From NCBI GenBank assembly GCA_034770075.1, contig JAVJAP010000025.1, positions 310,001 to 374,000 of the forward strand: a stretch of DNA of 64,000 nucleotides, written 5' to 3'. The position numbers were made by a program, and so were the translations under genes. This DNA comes from Aralia elata. Its lineage: Eukaryota > Streptophyta > Magnoliopsida > Apiales > Araliaceae. The notes under the pieces were generated by a model that saw nothing but the letters and a program-made list of their open reading frames with translations, was not told where the DNA came from and did not search any database. Positions within the stretch are counted from its first letter, which is position 1, and the number at the start of each line of letters is the position of its first letter. Shown here one piece after another: positions 35,615 through 45,344 of this stretch.

Positions 35615-37585
35615 CTAAATAAAATCAGTATCATCTATGAAAGCAGGATCCTCGAACTGATCCCCTGGAGTCGCCGAGCTCGGAGGACCAAAGTTCATAT
35701 CAGGAATGTAGGGATGCGCTGTGGCATCAGATGAACTCGGGCCTGCATCATAACCTGCACCGTCAGGATCGTAGGTGTAAGCCTCCTCCGGGGTCCGGCC
35801 CAACCCCCGAATAAACAGCGATAACTGATCTACCTGACGGGTCAATGTGGCGATCTGCTCAGCGTGGGTAGGAGTCCGGACACAGGCAGCCCAATCGGTC
35901 ATCGTCACTGAGCCTGGAACCATGTCTCCAAGGAAGAAAGTGGCCCGAGTCTGAGGACCGATGGTACGAGGTACCCACCAAGTCCTGAAAGCCTCACTCG
36001 TACTGGGGCCCGTGGAAAGCATCCGACCGTCCTCCCCGGCAAGCATGATCTCTGAAGGCTGAGAATCCAGCGGCCAGAAAGTAGTGAAAGAAAGGGAGTG
36101 CGGGATGCGGATCTCTCCAGTGACACATCTGAATGCGCGCTCTCCCAGATACATCACCCAGCCTCCAACACTCTGCAAAGTGAGGCGACGGGTGGAAAGC
36201 TCGAACTCCGGGCCGGAAGGATGCCCGTCAGCAAACCCCACAGTCAAATGCTCGGAGAGGTAGGGAATCCAGACGACGTCGGCAGCCGTGATCAACTCCA
36301 GCTGAATACGACAATGTGCAAAGCTGCCCGACACGGGGACCTCCTCCAGAGTACTGTGATGCCATCGCCGACCTCGAGGATAGGTGTCCGGGCCCAGAGT
36401 AGTGAGAGGCCTCAGACATGGCAGCCGCTCGTAAGCCCAGAACTGTGAATAGAAACAAGGCAAGGCATGAGTCACTATCAAATACAGAAAAGGATGAAAG
36501 GAAAAGAAATACAGTAATAGAGAGGAGGAAGGGACTCACCAGCAGAAAGTGGTAGAAACCGAGCCAGGCATCAGTCTGTCCCTCCGAGCGTAGGCGCATG
36601 CCGTGGAGGAAATAGGCAAAGGTGAATGACCCCCAGTCATAGTCACTGATGCGATCCACGTCTCTAACCGCTCCCACGACGCTGAAATGAATGGTGGAGG
36701 AGTTGTTCCCTAGGAAACAACCCCTCATGATCGTCAGGAATAAGCGGCGGAGTAGAATGTCGCGGGTACCCTGATCCGCTGGAATGGGCATCGCATAGAG
36801 ACCCCCGACTGCATCAACAGCCAAGGCACCAGATCGGATACTGCGGGCCTTAAAGACCCGGTCCTCAGCAGCGAAGCCCAGCAAAGCTCGAACCTCCACA
36901 GGAGTGATATCAAGATCCAAGCGGACGCGGGACCCGGTAAACTCAATGCCAGTAATGTACCTCCAGTCCCATGGGGTCAACACGACCTCGCAGTCGAGGA
37001 GATGAAGAGACTGCGTCTGGTGGAACCATCGCTCGGATAAGGCCCTCATGTAACCCCAGGGGCACTGGCGGGGGATGATAGTGAAGAAATGTCGAAAGCC
37101 CCAAGAGTCCACCATCGCCCGATAATCACTGTGCAGGGCCGCGTAAAGGGAGTAGATGTTGAACCAGTTACCCCTCGGCTGGGTAAACTCGGGTACCTGG
37201 GGCAATCACCAAGGGGTCAATCCGGATAAAAGGAGAATGGAGAAATTGAGAGTGAAATCAGAATAGAGCTGAAATATACCTCGTTAGCCACGAGAGATGC
37301 TGAAGGGTGACGACTGAGATCCCGACCCAAAAGATCGGGTATCTGCACAGAGGCGCCAGAAGGAGCCTGATGAGTAGATGGAGCCGGTGTGCTGGAGGAT
37401 GGCCCCTCTGCCGCGACCTCCGGAGGGACAGCCTCCTCAACGTCCGGATGACCAGGACGAATAACAGCCTCCGTCAAACGACGAGCCTGACGGGTCCGAG
37501 GAGGAACAGGAGTGGGTGCAGCCCTACGACGGCGAACACCCGAAGTCCGAGAGGCGGAGGAGCTACTGGGCGCATCACGATCCAT
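35615..37585 (-). CDS. Antisense gene 1 of nested Tat element, plant mobile domain-like, three coding exons
   Basis: Coding exons are 37585-37280, 37196-36540 and 36442-35615, giving 596 residues with no stop. Both introns are short GT-AG introns in phase 0 (37279-37197, 83 bp; 36539-36443, 97 bp). Exon 1 is serine/arginine/proline rich. Exon 2 has WGFRHFF, ALSERWFHQTQSLHLLDCEV and LTPWDWRYITGI, in the order seen in plant mobile domain (PMD) proteins. Exon 3 has WVPRTIGP and a coiled coil, and ends in an acidic tail (FIDDTDFI). The gene lies antisense between integrase and the 3' LTR, where Tat elements often hold extra ORFs. It has its own TATA box and leader exon (38041 upward). PMD proteins of this type are known both in transposons and as host genes; their role in the element is not known. 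Confidence 0.75.
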
Positions 37586-37587
37586 AG

Positions 37588-37680
37588 CTGGAATAGAACG
37601 GGCGAGAAAGAAGGTAAGTTTCCTTTTAAAATTTATGTAATGAACATTCTAAATTTCTAGCCTCATCATATGATTAATGC

Positions 37681-37718
<38 letters not shown>

Positions 37719-38040
37719 GACAGAGTTCCGTTTGTAAATTGAACATCCCAGGCATAAGCCAAACGTGTTTTCCATCAATCAAAATCTCAAACAGATCTAA
37801 ATTGCATTCATATATGTAATTACAGCATGTAATGCATGATTTTATTGCAGAAAAGGAATAACAATATGTGGGACCGCCTCATGAACATAAAATAGGACTC
37901 ACATAGTTGATACATAACATGTATATATGATGGTACATTACATAGCATTGTAAAGCATACATTTTATCTCTAAACATGCAAATAGTCAAATGTATAGCAA
38001 AACATTGACGAAATTGAAAAGTGACCGGTCAAAGTGTTAC
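37588..38040 (-). other. Predicted 5'-leader intron of antisense gene 1 (453 bp)
   Basis: Donor CTACAG/GTAACAC (exon end 38041) and acceptor TTCTATTCCAG (intron end 37588), two bases before ATG 37585. It contains an A32 run (37686-37717) on the plus strand, which is T32 in the transcript. Confidence 0.55.
37686..37717 (+). repeat. Poly(A) run of 32 bases
   Basis: Thirty-two consecutive A inside the nested element's 3' region and inside the predicted leader intron. On the antisense transcript it is a U tract. Confidence 0.9.
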
Positions 38041-38165
38041 CTGTAGCGTGTAGATCAATCCTACCGGAACAGTTTTTGCAGGAAAGTTGAAAAATCGACG
38101 AAAAGCCCTTGCGAACAAGCAAAAATCGCGAGGAATATGTGTGAGTTGGAAGTTGAAAGTGACAG
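38041..38165 (-). other. Predicted 5'-UTR exon of antisense gene 1
   Basis: It lies between the antisense TATA box (38186-38191) and the donor at 38040. It contains no ATG-led frame of note. Its upstream end is inferred only from the TATA position. Confidence 0.45.
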
Positions 38166-38185
38166 ATCTGGAAGCGGGACGCGGC

Positions 38186-38227
38186 TTATAAGCCCGATCT
38201 TGGCCGCAGATGTATCTGCGGCTGGCC
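38186..38227 (-). promoter_or_regulatory. Antisense promoter: palindrome plus TATA box
   Basis: The palindrome GGCCGCAGATGTATCTGCGG (38202-38227 with flanks) lies about 11 bp upstream, on the minus strand, of CTTATAAG (TATA 38186-38191). Palindrome and spacing match the LTR promoter (24185-24230). It faces antisense gene 1. Confidence 0.6.
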
Positions 38228-38280
38228 TTGGTGGGCCCCACCTTGCTCCCTTGAAGCCATTTGACGTGTTGAAGTGAAAA

Positions 38281-38890
38281 GTTTACGCGATGGGTGACCG
38301 GCGACGATACCCGGCCCCGACGAGACGATCGACCGGCGACGATAACCGGCGATCATGAGATGGATGTCAGGCGACGATAACCGGCTCCGACAGATAACCA
38401 ACCGGCGACGATAACCGGGGGTTACGCGATGGGTGACCGGCGACGATACCCGGCCCCGACGAGACGATCGACCGGCGACGATAACCGGCGATCACGAGAT
38501 GGATGTCCGGCGACGATAACCGGCTCCGACAAGATAACCAACCGGCGACGATAACCAGGGGTTACGAGATGGGTGACCGGCGACGATACCCGGCCCCGAC
38601 GAGACGATCGACCGGCGACGATAACCGGCGATCACGAGATGGATGACCGGCGACGATAACCGGCTCCGACGAGATAACCAACCGGCGACGATAACCGGGG
38701 GTTACGAGATGGGTGACCGGCGGCGATACCCGGCCCCGACATGACGATCGACCGGCGACGATAACCGGCGATCACGAGATGGATGACCGGCGACGATAAC
38801 CGGCTCCGACAGGATAACCAACCGGCGACGATAACCGGTGGTTACGCAATGGGCGACCGGCGACGATTACCCCGGCCCCGAACGAGACGA
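38281..38890 (+). repeat. Higher-order tandem array, 140-bp unit made of four 35-bp subunits
   Basis: Units start at 38281, 38421, 38561, 38701 and 38841 (last one partial), an exact 140-bp step. Each holds four related subunits around ACCGGCGACGATAACCGGC, alternately followed by CCCGACGAG, GATCACGAG, TCCGAC and GGGGTTACG. Tandem repeats at this place are known in Tat/Ogre elements and can seed satellite DNA. Confidence 0.9.
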
Positions 38891-39106
38891 TAGATTGAAA
38901 GAGTGAACCCAAAGACTAACAAACACGGTCAAGGGGTTGATACATTGACACTCTTACGAATGTCTTGCATGCATTGCATCTTATGTTGCATCATAAGCTA
39001 TATGTGTGAGGCATCATGTATGTACTGTCATTCTTACGCACTGTCATTCATGCATCGAGTGTCTATTCTTTATCCTGTTCATTTCATTTATCATTTCATA
39101 AACATG
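38891..39106 (+). other. Spacer between the array and the PPT of nested element
   Basis: No gene. It contains GCATGCATTGCATC and other short CATGCA runs. Confidence 0.5.
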
Positions 39107-39121
39107 ATAAAGAGGGGCAGC
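39107..39121 (+). other. Polypurine tract of nested element
   Basis: ATAAAGAGGGGCAGC directly precedes the TGTAGACACCC start of the 3' LTR. Confidence 0.8.
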
Positions 39122-41250
39122 TGTAGACACCCAAATTTTGCGTTTCCTTCTACTAACCATGACAGGAGGGCGAATCCGTCAATTGAACCGGCTTGCGGGA
39201 GCAAAGGAACGGGCACAAGGGCAAGCGCCCGGCACCGCCGCAATGTTTTGGGCAAACCCAAGTTTACGTGACAATAAAGCCGTCCGAGGCAGGCATTTCC
39301 GAATGAGGTGGCACGTCTCCCGGACATTCCCGGACTGCAGAATACGAGCTTGTCAGCGAAAACCGACGTTGCGGCGCGAAAAGCGAGGCGTGGCACGAAA
39401 ATCGAGAAAGTCAAGCCCGCCAGCCGCGGATAGATCTGCGGCCAAGTGGGGTGTGTGCGCCAGCACGGGGAAACTAGGAAATCAGCACTACCAGCTGAGT
39501 GCGATGGGAGGCGTGCCAGCTGGCCAGCCGCAGATCCATCTGCGGCCAGCCGCAGATAGATCTGCGGCTGGCTCTGGCCAGCCTATTTAAGCCCAGCTTC
39601 GGGCAGCATACAGGAGGTTGGAGAATTTGAGGAAGAAGGAGAATACAGCAGCAGCCAACTCGGAAATTGAGGAAGAAATAGCATAAATTTTGCAATCAAA
39701 TAGGAAGAAAAGAGAGAAAAAAGAGAGGAATAATTTTCTTTTGATTTGATTGTATCAAATAGATTCTTTCCTTCTATTCAAATACATCAAGTTCACATCC
39801 ATTTGGATATCAATTGCAAGGTGAAATCTCTTTTGTGATATCAATTTCTATCATATCATTTGATCAAATTAGATGCAATTTTTCATGTAATTTATTGATT
39901 GAACAATGAATTAGGGATTATGAGTGAAGTTTCCATCGGAATAAAACTCTTCCTAATAACCCGATGATATTCGTTCATTAATTTCTTTGTTTGTTTTAAG
40001 GTGTTATATTTGGTATCAATTCCTTTAAATCGTTATTTTAGGATGTCTTGGTATTGTTAGATTATCCGGGTTGGTTTATTTTCTTGTAATATCCGATTGT
40101 TTGTGTGTGGATACTTGGTTTGTGAGCCTAGGAAAGCGACCCCGGGGTCCCAATCCGATGATGGACATATCTTGATGTAAGAAGTAGAAGTGACGTAGTT
40201 TTCATTGTAAATATGTAATCGTTGGGCCTTAAAACGACGCTAAGGCGAGAATCGTGCTTAAGGCCCCGAAATAGTGAAATTTGTGATTATTGGCGTTCGG
40301 GGACATTTTGATGGCTTACATGCCCATGAATAGCCCCGACGCGTGTTTATGCTTGATTTGATTTATGACACGAAATTGATTTCAAAGCTAAATGATAAGA
40401 TTTTCATAAAATCAATCAAAGTAGGATATTAGAATCACGAGGTTAAAATTTGAGAAATGTTAATGAATGTCGATTCCTATCTAACGAGAAAGCTAAAGAA
40501 AATCGTTTTCAAACCACACAAAATTTGATTTTAGAAATAAGTAACGTTTTATTAAATCTTTGTGCATAGGGTGAAAGAGATTCTAGAAATTGCCCATCAT
40601 TTTATGAAAGCAACGTATAGATCTCGATTCCTATTTAGACGAAGGTTTTATACTCTTATTTTGCCAAAACGACACTTAATGAAAATCTCATAGTTTTGGA
40701 CAATTAAAATCAAACCTTTCTCATAAAGAATAAAGCTTTCTCGTGTATACCGAAAAGACATTCCGAAGCGTTCTCAAATTAAAACACGGTTTTCCCTAAA
40801 AATCCAAATGATTCTTTCATACAAACCCACAACGACATTCACATAGGCACACACACACACACACGCAGACATACACACACACATTCATGAATTAAAGGAT
40901 AGGAAAGTATCAAGATTGTGGTAACCGTGTTTCACGGAAGTCGAGGGGTGCCTAACACCTTCCCCTCACTTAAGCAAGCCCCCGAACTCTATGAATCTCG
41001 ATTCGCAGATCAATTAATTCGGAGTCACACATGAGCCAGCGATTTATAAAAAACGAAAACTCGGATGAGTTGGTACATCCATTTCAAATATACCAACTGG
41101 CGACTCTGGTTAATTGGCTCATCATAAAAACGAACTTTCAAAACCCCGTCGACATTCAAGCCGACCATTTCCAAAAAAAAATCATCTAATCAAAAGGCTA
41201 AAATTGGAAAAGACCAAATATCGCATAAGCGGATAAAACCGGCGTCGACA
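39122..41250 (+). repeat. 3' LTR of nested Tat element (2129 bp)
   Basis: Nearly identical to 23769-25886. The few changes seen are mostly indels in short runs (for example GGGCAACCC against GGGCAAACCC, and the CA microsatellite). It ends GGCGTCGACA before the GTATG duplication. Confidence 0.95.
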
Positions 41251-41255
41251 GTATG

Positions 41256-41390
41256 CATGCCTATTTATAGTTGAGCTTGGTTGGTGAAAGAAATAAAATA
41301 AGGTAAAAGTTTGGCCACCTACCATTAGGTGGTGGGTGGGTGGCGGCTAATTGGTACAAAATATATGGGCTGCTACTTTTAGTCCTAACA
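41256..41390 (-). repeat. 5' LTR of outer element, second part (135 bp)
   Basis: It matches 17134-17268 and ends GTCCTAACA, followed by the outer duplication CTTAC. Confidence 0.92.
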
Positions 41391-41395
41391 CTTAC

Positions 41396-41655
41396 TAAAT
41401 GAAACGACGTCATTTCATCTAGTAAGTTTTATAAAAAAAACCTAACTTTTGGTTGTTTGTCTGTTCTTGTGTTGCAGAAGAAGACGTGAGGCGGTGAGGG
41501 CTGTGAGCGACTGAGCGGTGAGGCAGCAAGCGGCGCAGGGGCAGGGCAGCAAGCCAGAGGCAAATCTGCAGGGTACCCTTGGGGGAGTCGCCGAAATACC
41601 AGGGTCAAGTGCCCCCCTCGCCCCCTGGTTCCGCCTCTGGTTATAAATATCCGGG

Positions 41656-41660
<5 letters not shown>
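41396..41660. other. Right flank of the outer element, GC-rich block
   Basis: The first bases complete a palindrome with the left flank around the CTTAC duplication (AAACTTACTA and TAGTAAGTTT, centre ACGACGTC). A GC-rich stretch at 41480-41640 has no supportable gene. Its reverse complement contains GAGGCGGAACCAGGGGG. Confidence 0.45.

Positions 41661-41730
<70 letters not shown>
41661..41730. repeat. (AC)n(AT)n microsatellite
   Basis: About 14 AC units followed by about 20 AT units without interruption. Confidence 0.95.
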
Positions 41731-41732
<2 letters not shown>

Positions 41733-41971
41733 CCGTAAAAACATTTAGCACCAAAATAATAATTCTTCTTTTTAACTATATATATTTGGTATTATCAAAA
41801 AATTGTATTATTTTGTATTAATTTTTTAAAACATCTCTAATTAATTTTATAAATTAAAATTCATCTTAAATTTTAAAATAAATAATAATTATTATGAAAT
41901 TAATTTTATAACTATAAAGAATCTCACGCGCGTAAGGGGTCTGCCTAGCATTCAATAAAAGCAATTGTGAT

Positions 41972-42422
41972 TAGGACTGTGCATTCGGTTATAACCGAAC
42001 CGAATAGCTTATTCGGTTATAACCGAATACCGAACCGAACTTATATTTGCTATCCGAAATACTATCTGAATTAACAAATAACCGAATTACCGAAAACCGA
42101 ATTACCGAATTTACTATTCGGCTATTCGGATAATAACCGAAATTAAGGTTTATATTTCTCCAACAAAGAAAAGTCATTTCAAATTTCCAATACAAGATTT
42201 TCCAATCACAAAATTTTATCAATAAATATTTTTATTTTTTTTTTCTTATTCGGTTATTCGGTTAACCGAATAACAAAATTTTTAAAACCAAACCCCCCGA
42301 AAACCGTATATTAAATCGGATATAACCGAATTTCTAAAAATAACCGAATAACCGAAAAAAATCGGTTAAAAAATTCGGTTCGGTTCGGTTTTTCAGTTAT
42401 AACCGATTTTTGCTCACTCCTA
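41972..42422. mobile_element. Non-autonomous hAT element, 451 bp
   Basis: The ends TAGGACTGTGCA and TGCTCACTCCTA form a 12-bp imperfect terminal inverted repeat of hAT type. Flanking 8-mers are ATTGTGAT (41964-41971) and ACTGTGAT (42423-42430), one mismatch. Both subterminal regions are packed with ATTCGGTTAT and ATAACCGAA units. No transposase is encoded. Confidence 0.75.
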
Positions 42423-42430
42423 ACTGTGAT

Positions 42431-43709
42431 TCATATTTCAATGTCACGAATTACTGCATTACATGGGTCAATGGAATTCTTTTTCTTTTAATGTTAAATT
42501 GATTCCTTATATATACTCTTCATCCTGTTCCTTTAGGCTAGCACGTTATTCCTTATGCAAAGTTAATTTTAATTTTGTTTAAGTACTCCTTTACTTGGCG
42601 AATCACAATAGCTTAATAAATAGTTTAATTGTTTTCTCTTTTATAATCATGTTTTAGTATTTATGTAATAGTTATAAGAGTAGTTAAATTATATTTTATA
42701 TAATTAATAGTAGTAATAATCTTTTTAGTTTTATTTTAAATTCCATAGCTAATTAAGTTTTTAATACCTAGGATGACGATGAAACTAAGTATTCCATAAT
42801 TAATATTTTCTTTTTGTTGCGATATTAATACTTAATTATTTTTTGCCTTTATATTTACCTCGGTGCAAAATTTATACGTGATTCTTATATTGATTACGAG
42901 GTTTTCATAAATTATAATTAATCTATGAATTTTTCATAATTTATACTTGTGCATATTAATTATATGAATTATTTTTTTAAGGGAAGGGAAAACAAAATTA
43001 GGAATTAATTCGGAAAGTAAGAAATTATTTATTGTGTTAGTATTTAGTGGATTCGAATTTCTAGGTTATTTGTCTCATGACTAGTTTTCATTATTAATTG
43101 TTAGCTTTCATTATTTAGTTAATTAATCATCTCTACTATCTTTATTTCTAATTTGCCTAAAATACAAATTATGAATATTTAAAAATTGATCTATTATCTG
43201 TGTCTTGTGTATTTGTTAAATCTTCAATTTGACGTTGTGCACTTGCATTACATTACATATTTTTAATACATCAGGTTATAACAAGAAAAAAATCATGAAT
43301 AAACAAAATAATCAATCAAACAAGACTAGTATTTAGAAATTAGAACTGTAATTTCAAACTTTATATAGAAAAATCATGTAACTCCCTACATAACTAGGTA
43401 AAATCACAATACACAACACTTGAACTACTTTAAAATAAAAGAAACATACAAATAATTCAACCTTGAAGCACAAATAATGGAGTTAGGAATCGGTTTAAAT
43501 ACATTTAGACCTTAAAGTATCTCGCATTTTAGAACTTAAATCTCAATATTTAAATTTTAAGAAACTGAACCTCAATGTCCCTAAATTTCTACAGATAAAA
43601 TTTTTCGACAATTAATATATAATAATTAATCGAAGTTAGAATATTTTAAGGACATTTCACTCTTAAATATCACACATAAATATACGCACATGATTAGTAT
43701 GAGATAAGG
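42431..43709. other. AT-rich intergenic DNA
   Basis: No supportable frame, RNA gene or repeat boundary was seen in this stretch. Confidence 0.6.
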
Positions 43710-43918
43710 AGGTGAGAATAGGGCTGTGCATCGGTATAATACCAAACCGAACCGTACCGAACCGAATACCGAAAATGGTCAAATTAGCATACCGAAACCG
43801 AAACCGATTAGGCCAGTATACCGAACCGATTACCCGGTTCGAAACCGGTTCAGTACCGGTTTATACCAGGTTGTACCGACTGCCAAATAATTTTTTTTTA
43901 AATATTAACCCCTTAATT

Positions 43919-44450
43919 AATTTGGTAGTCATTTTATAAGAAAAACTTCCTTAAGACTTTTACCAAATAACTAATGTGGGACTTGAAGACCTTAACATCA
44001 CTTGGTAGTCATTTTATAAGGAAAACTTCCTTAGACTTTTACCAAATAACTAATGTGGGACTTAGAACTTAACTTCATTTGGTAGTCATTTTATAAGGAA
44101 AACTTCCTTAGACTTTTACCAAATAACTAATGTGGGACTTCAAGACCTTAGCTTCATCTGGTAGTCATTTTATAAGGAAAAAACTTCCTCAGACTTTTAC
44201 CAAATAACTAATGGGGGACTTGAAGACCTTAGTTTCATTTGGTAGTCATTAAGACTTTTACCAAATAACTAATAACTAATGTGGGTCTTGGAAGACCTTA
44301 ACTTCATTTGGTAGTCATTTTATAAGAAAAACTTCCTTAGACTTTTACCAAATAACTAATGTGGAACTTGAAGACCTTATCTTCATTTGGTAGTCATTTT
44401 ATAAGGAAAACTTCCTTAGACTTTTATCATCTAATCAATGTGGGACTTAC
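43919..44450. repeat. Seven tandem copies of an 80-bp unit inside the hAT element
   Basis: Each unit reads TTGGTAGTCATTTTATAAGG, then AAAACTTCCTTAGAC, then TTTTACCAAATAACTAATG. The TTTGGTA and TACCAAA ends are complementary and AAGGAAAACTTCCTT is a small palindrome, so each unit can fold. Starts are near 43919, 44001, 44080, 44159, 44239 (shortened), 44307 and 44386. Confidence 0.85.
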
Positions 44451-44503
44451 ACATGATAGTGCATGTAAGGTAAGGGAGGAAGCTATTGAATTCCAAATTT
44501 CCA

Positions 44504-44720
44504 TTAAGTCTCACATTGTCTAATATGTCTTCTCTTGTCTTACATTTGTTTTATAAATAAGGAGACCATTGCATATTACAACAAGTCCCACATTGTCTAA
44601 TATGTTTTCTCTTGTCTTACCTTTGTTTCATAAATAAAGGAGACCATTGCATATTACAACAAGTCCCACATTGTCTAATAAGCCTTCTTTAGTCTTCCCT
44701 CTATTTTATAAATAGAGGAG
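44504..44720. repeat. Three tandem copies of an about 80-bp unit inside the hAT element
   Basis: Units start at 44504, 44581 and 44662 with AAGTCCCACATTGTCTAATA, followed by CTTTGTTTTATAAATA and AGGAGACCATTGC. Copies are about 85-90 percent alike by eye. Confidence 0.8.
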
Positions 44721-44998
44721 ACTTGAAGTATTTTCTAAGGCTAGACATGAAGGTCTAAAATAAAGCTTGGTTCTTCTTAATATTAGGCCTATCTTGCCTT
44801 TTTTAAGCTAATCGGTACAACCGGTTCGGTCCGGTACATACCGAACATAAAAAAGAGCTAACAGAAATCGGAACCGAAAACCGGTATAAAAGTAAATTAC
44901 CAAACCGGTTTTTTTTGTACCGAACCGACCGGTTCGGTATGATCCGGTTTACCCTAAAACCCGAAAAAACCGAAACTTCTGCCCACCCTTAGGTGAGA

Positions 44999-45344
44999 GG
45001 AGAGAAGGAAAAAATTGAGCCATTGTTGATGATATAAAACTTTAAAAGACTAAATTATCCTTTTACTTTGAGTGACGCGTGACTTATATTCGCAGGAAAT
45101 GTTAAATTCGATTACTAGAAAGATTTTACTTATAAAAATTTAAAGCTAGAAAGATTTTACTTATAAAAATTTAAAGACATTAAGGTTCAATATCTTAAAA
45201 CTTAAAGTTTTAGAGAGTGATTTTACGCCTTAGGTATTTAAAAGGATTGACAGAGGCCCTCAATTACCAAAAATAAAAAATCCAAAGTAGAAAAAATAGG
45301 AAATGATCAGAGTTGATCAGGGATTGCATTGAAACCATAGAAGA
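44999..45344. other. Short intergenic stretch downstream of the kinase-DC1 gene
   Basis: AT-rich. A direct repeat of about 37 bp (AGAAAGATTTTACTTATAAA at 45118 and 45150) is the only structure seen. It should hold the gene's 3' UTR on the minus strand. Confidence 0.5.

Larger units (their letters stand above)
23769..41250 (+). mobile_element. Young nested Tat/Ogre-like retrotransposon, 17.5 kb
   Basis: It starts TGTAGACACCC and ends CGGCGTCGACA, with the target duplication GTATG at 23764-23768 and 41251-41255. The LTRs (23769-25886 and 39122-41250) differ by only about six substitutions and a few small indels that I could see, so the insertion is recent. The order is LTR, PBS, gag, protease with a G-patch-like segment, RT, RNase H, archaeal-like RNase H, integrase, two antisense genes, tandem array, PPT, LTR. 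The double RNase H and antisense genes are typical of Tat elements, and the size fits the Ogre-like end of the group. Confidence 0.95.
16732..41390 (-). mobile_element. Outer Ty3/gypsy (Tat-type) retrotransposon, split by a nested element
   Basis: LTRs of equal length (537 bp) lie at 16732-17268 and at 23367-23768 plus 41256-41390. The flanks carry the 5-bp target duplication CTTAC at 16727-16731 and 41391-41395. Without the nested element and its duplication, the outer element is about 7.2 kb. It encodes gag, protease, RT, two RNase H segments and integrase on the minus strand, all broken by stops and frameshifts. The second RNase H (VDGSS, NNEAEYEA, SDSLLVV) is the mark of the Tat clade. 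Nothing suggests it can still move. Confidence 0.93.
43718..44990. mobile_element. Non-autonomous hAT element, 1273 bp
   Basis: It is flanked by the perfect 8-bp duplication AGGTGAGA (43710-43717 and 44991-44998). The ends ATAGGGCTGTGCA and CTGCCCACCCTT are hAT-like. Subterminal regions carry many ACCGAACCG and CGGTTCGGT units. The interior holds two tandem arrays and no transposase. Confidence 0.85.

Noticed and set aside
38281..38890. Tandem array considered as a CRISPR-like array
   Set aside because: No unique spacers; subunits are contiguous and related, and the setting is a plant retrotransposon.
41429..41690. Cysteine/valine-rich frames at the AC microsatellite
   Set aside because: Produced by translation of the AC repeat and adjacent GC-rich DNA; not genes.
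43718..44990. hAT element considered as a pair of solo LTRs or a host promoter
   Set aside because: Perfect 8-bp duplication and hAT-like ends explain it better.
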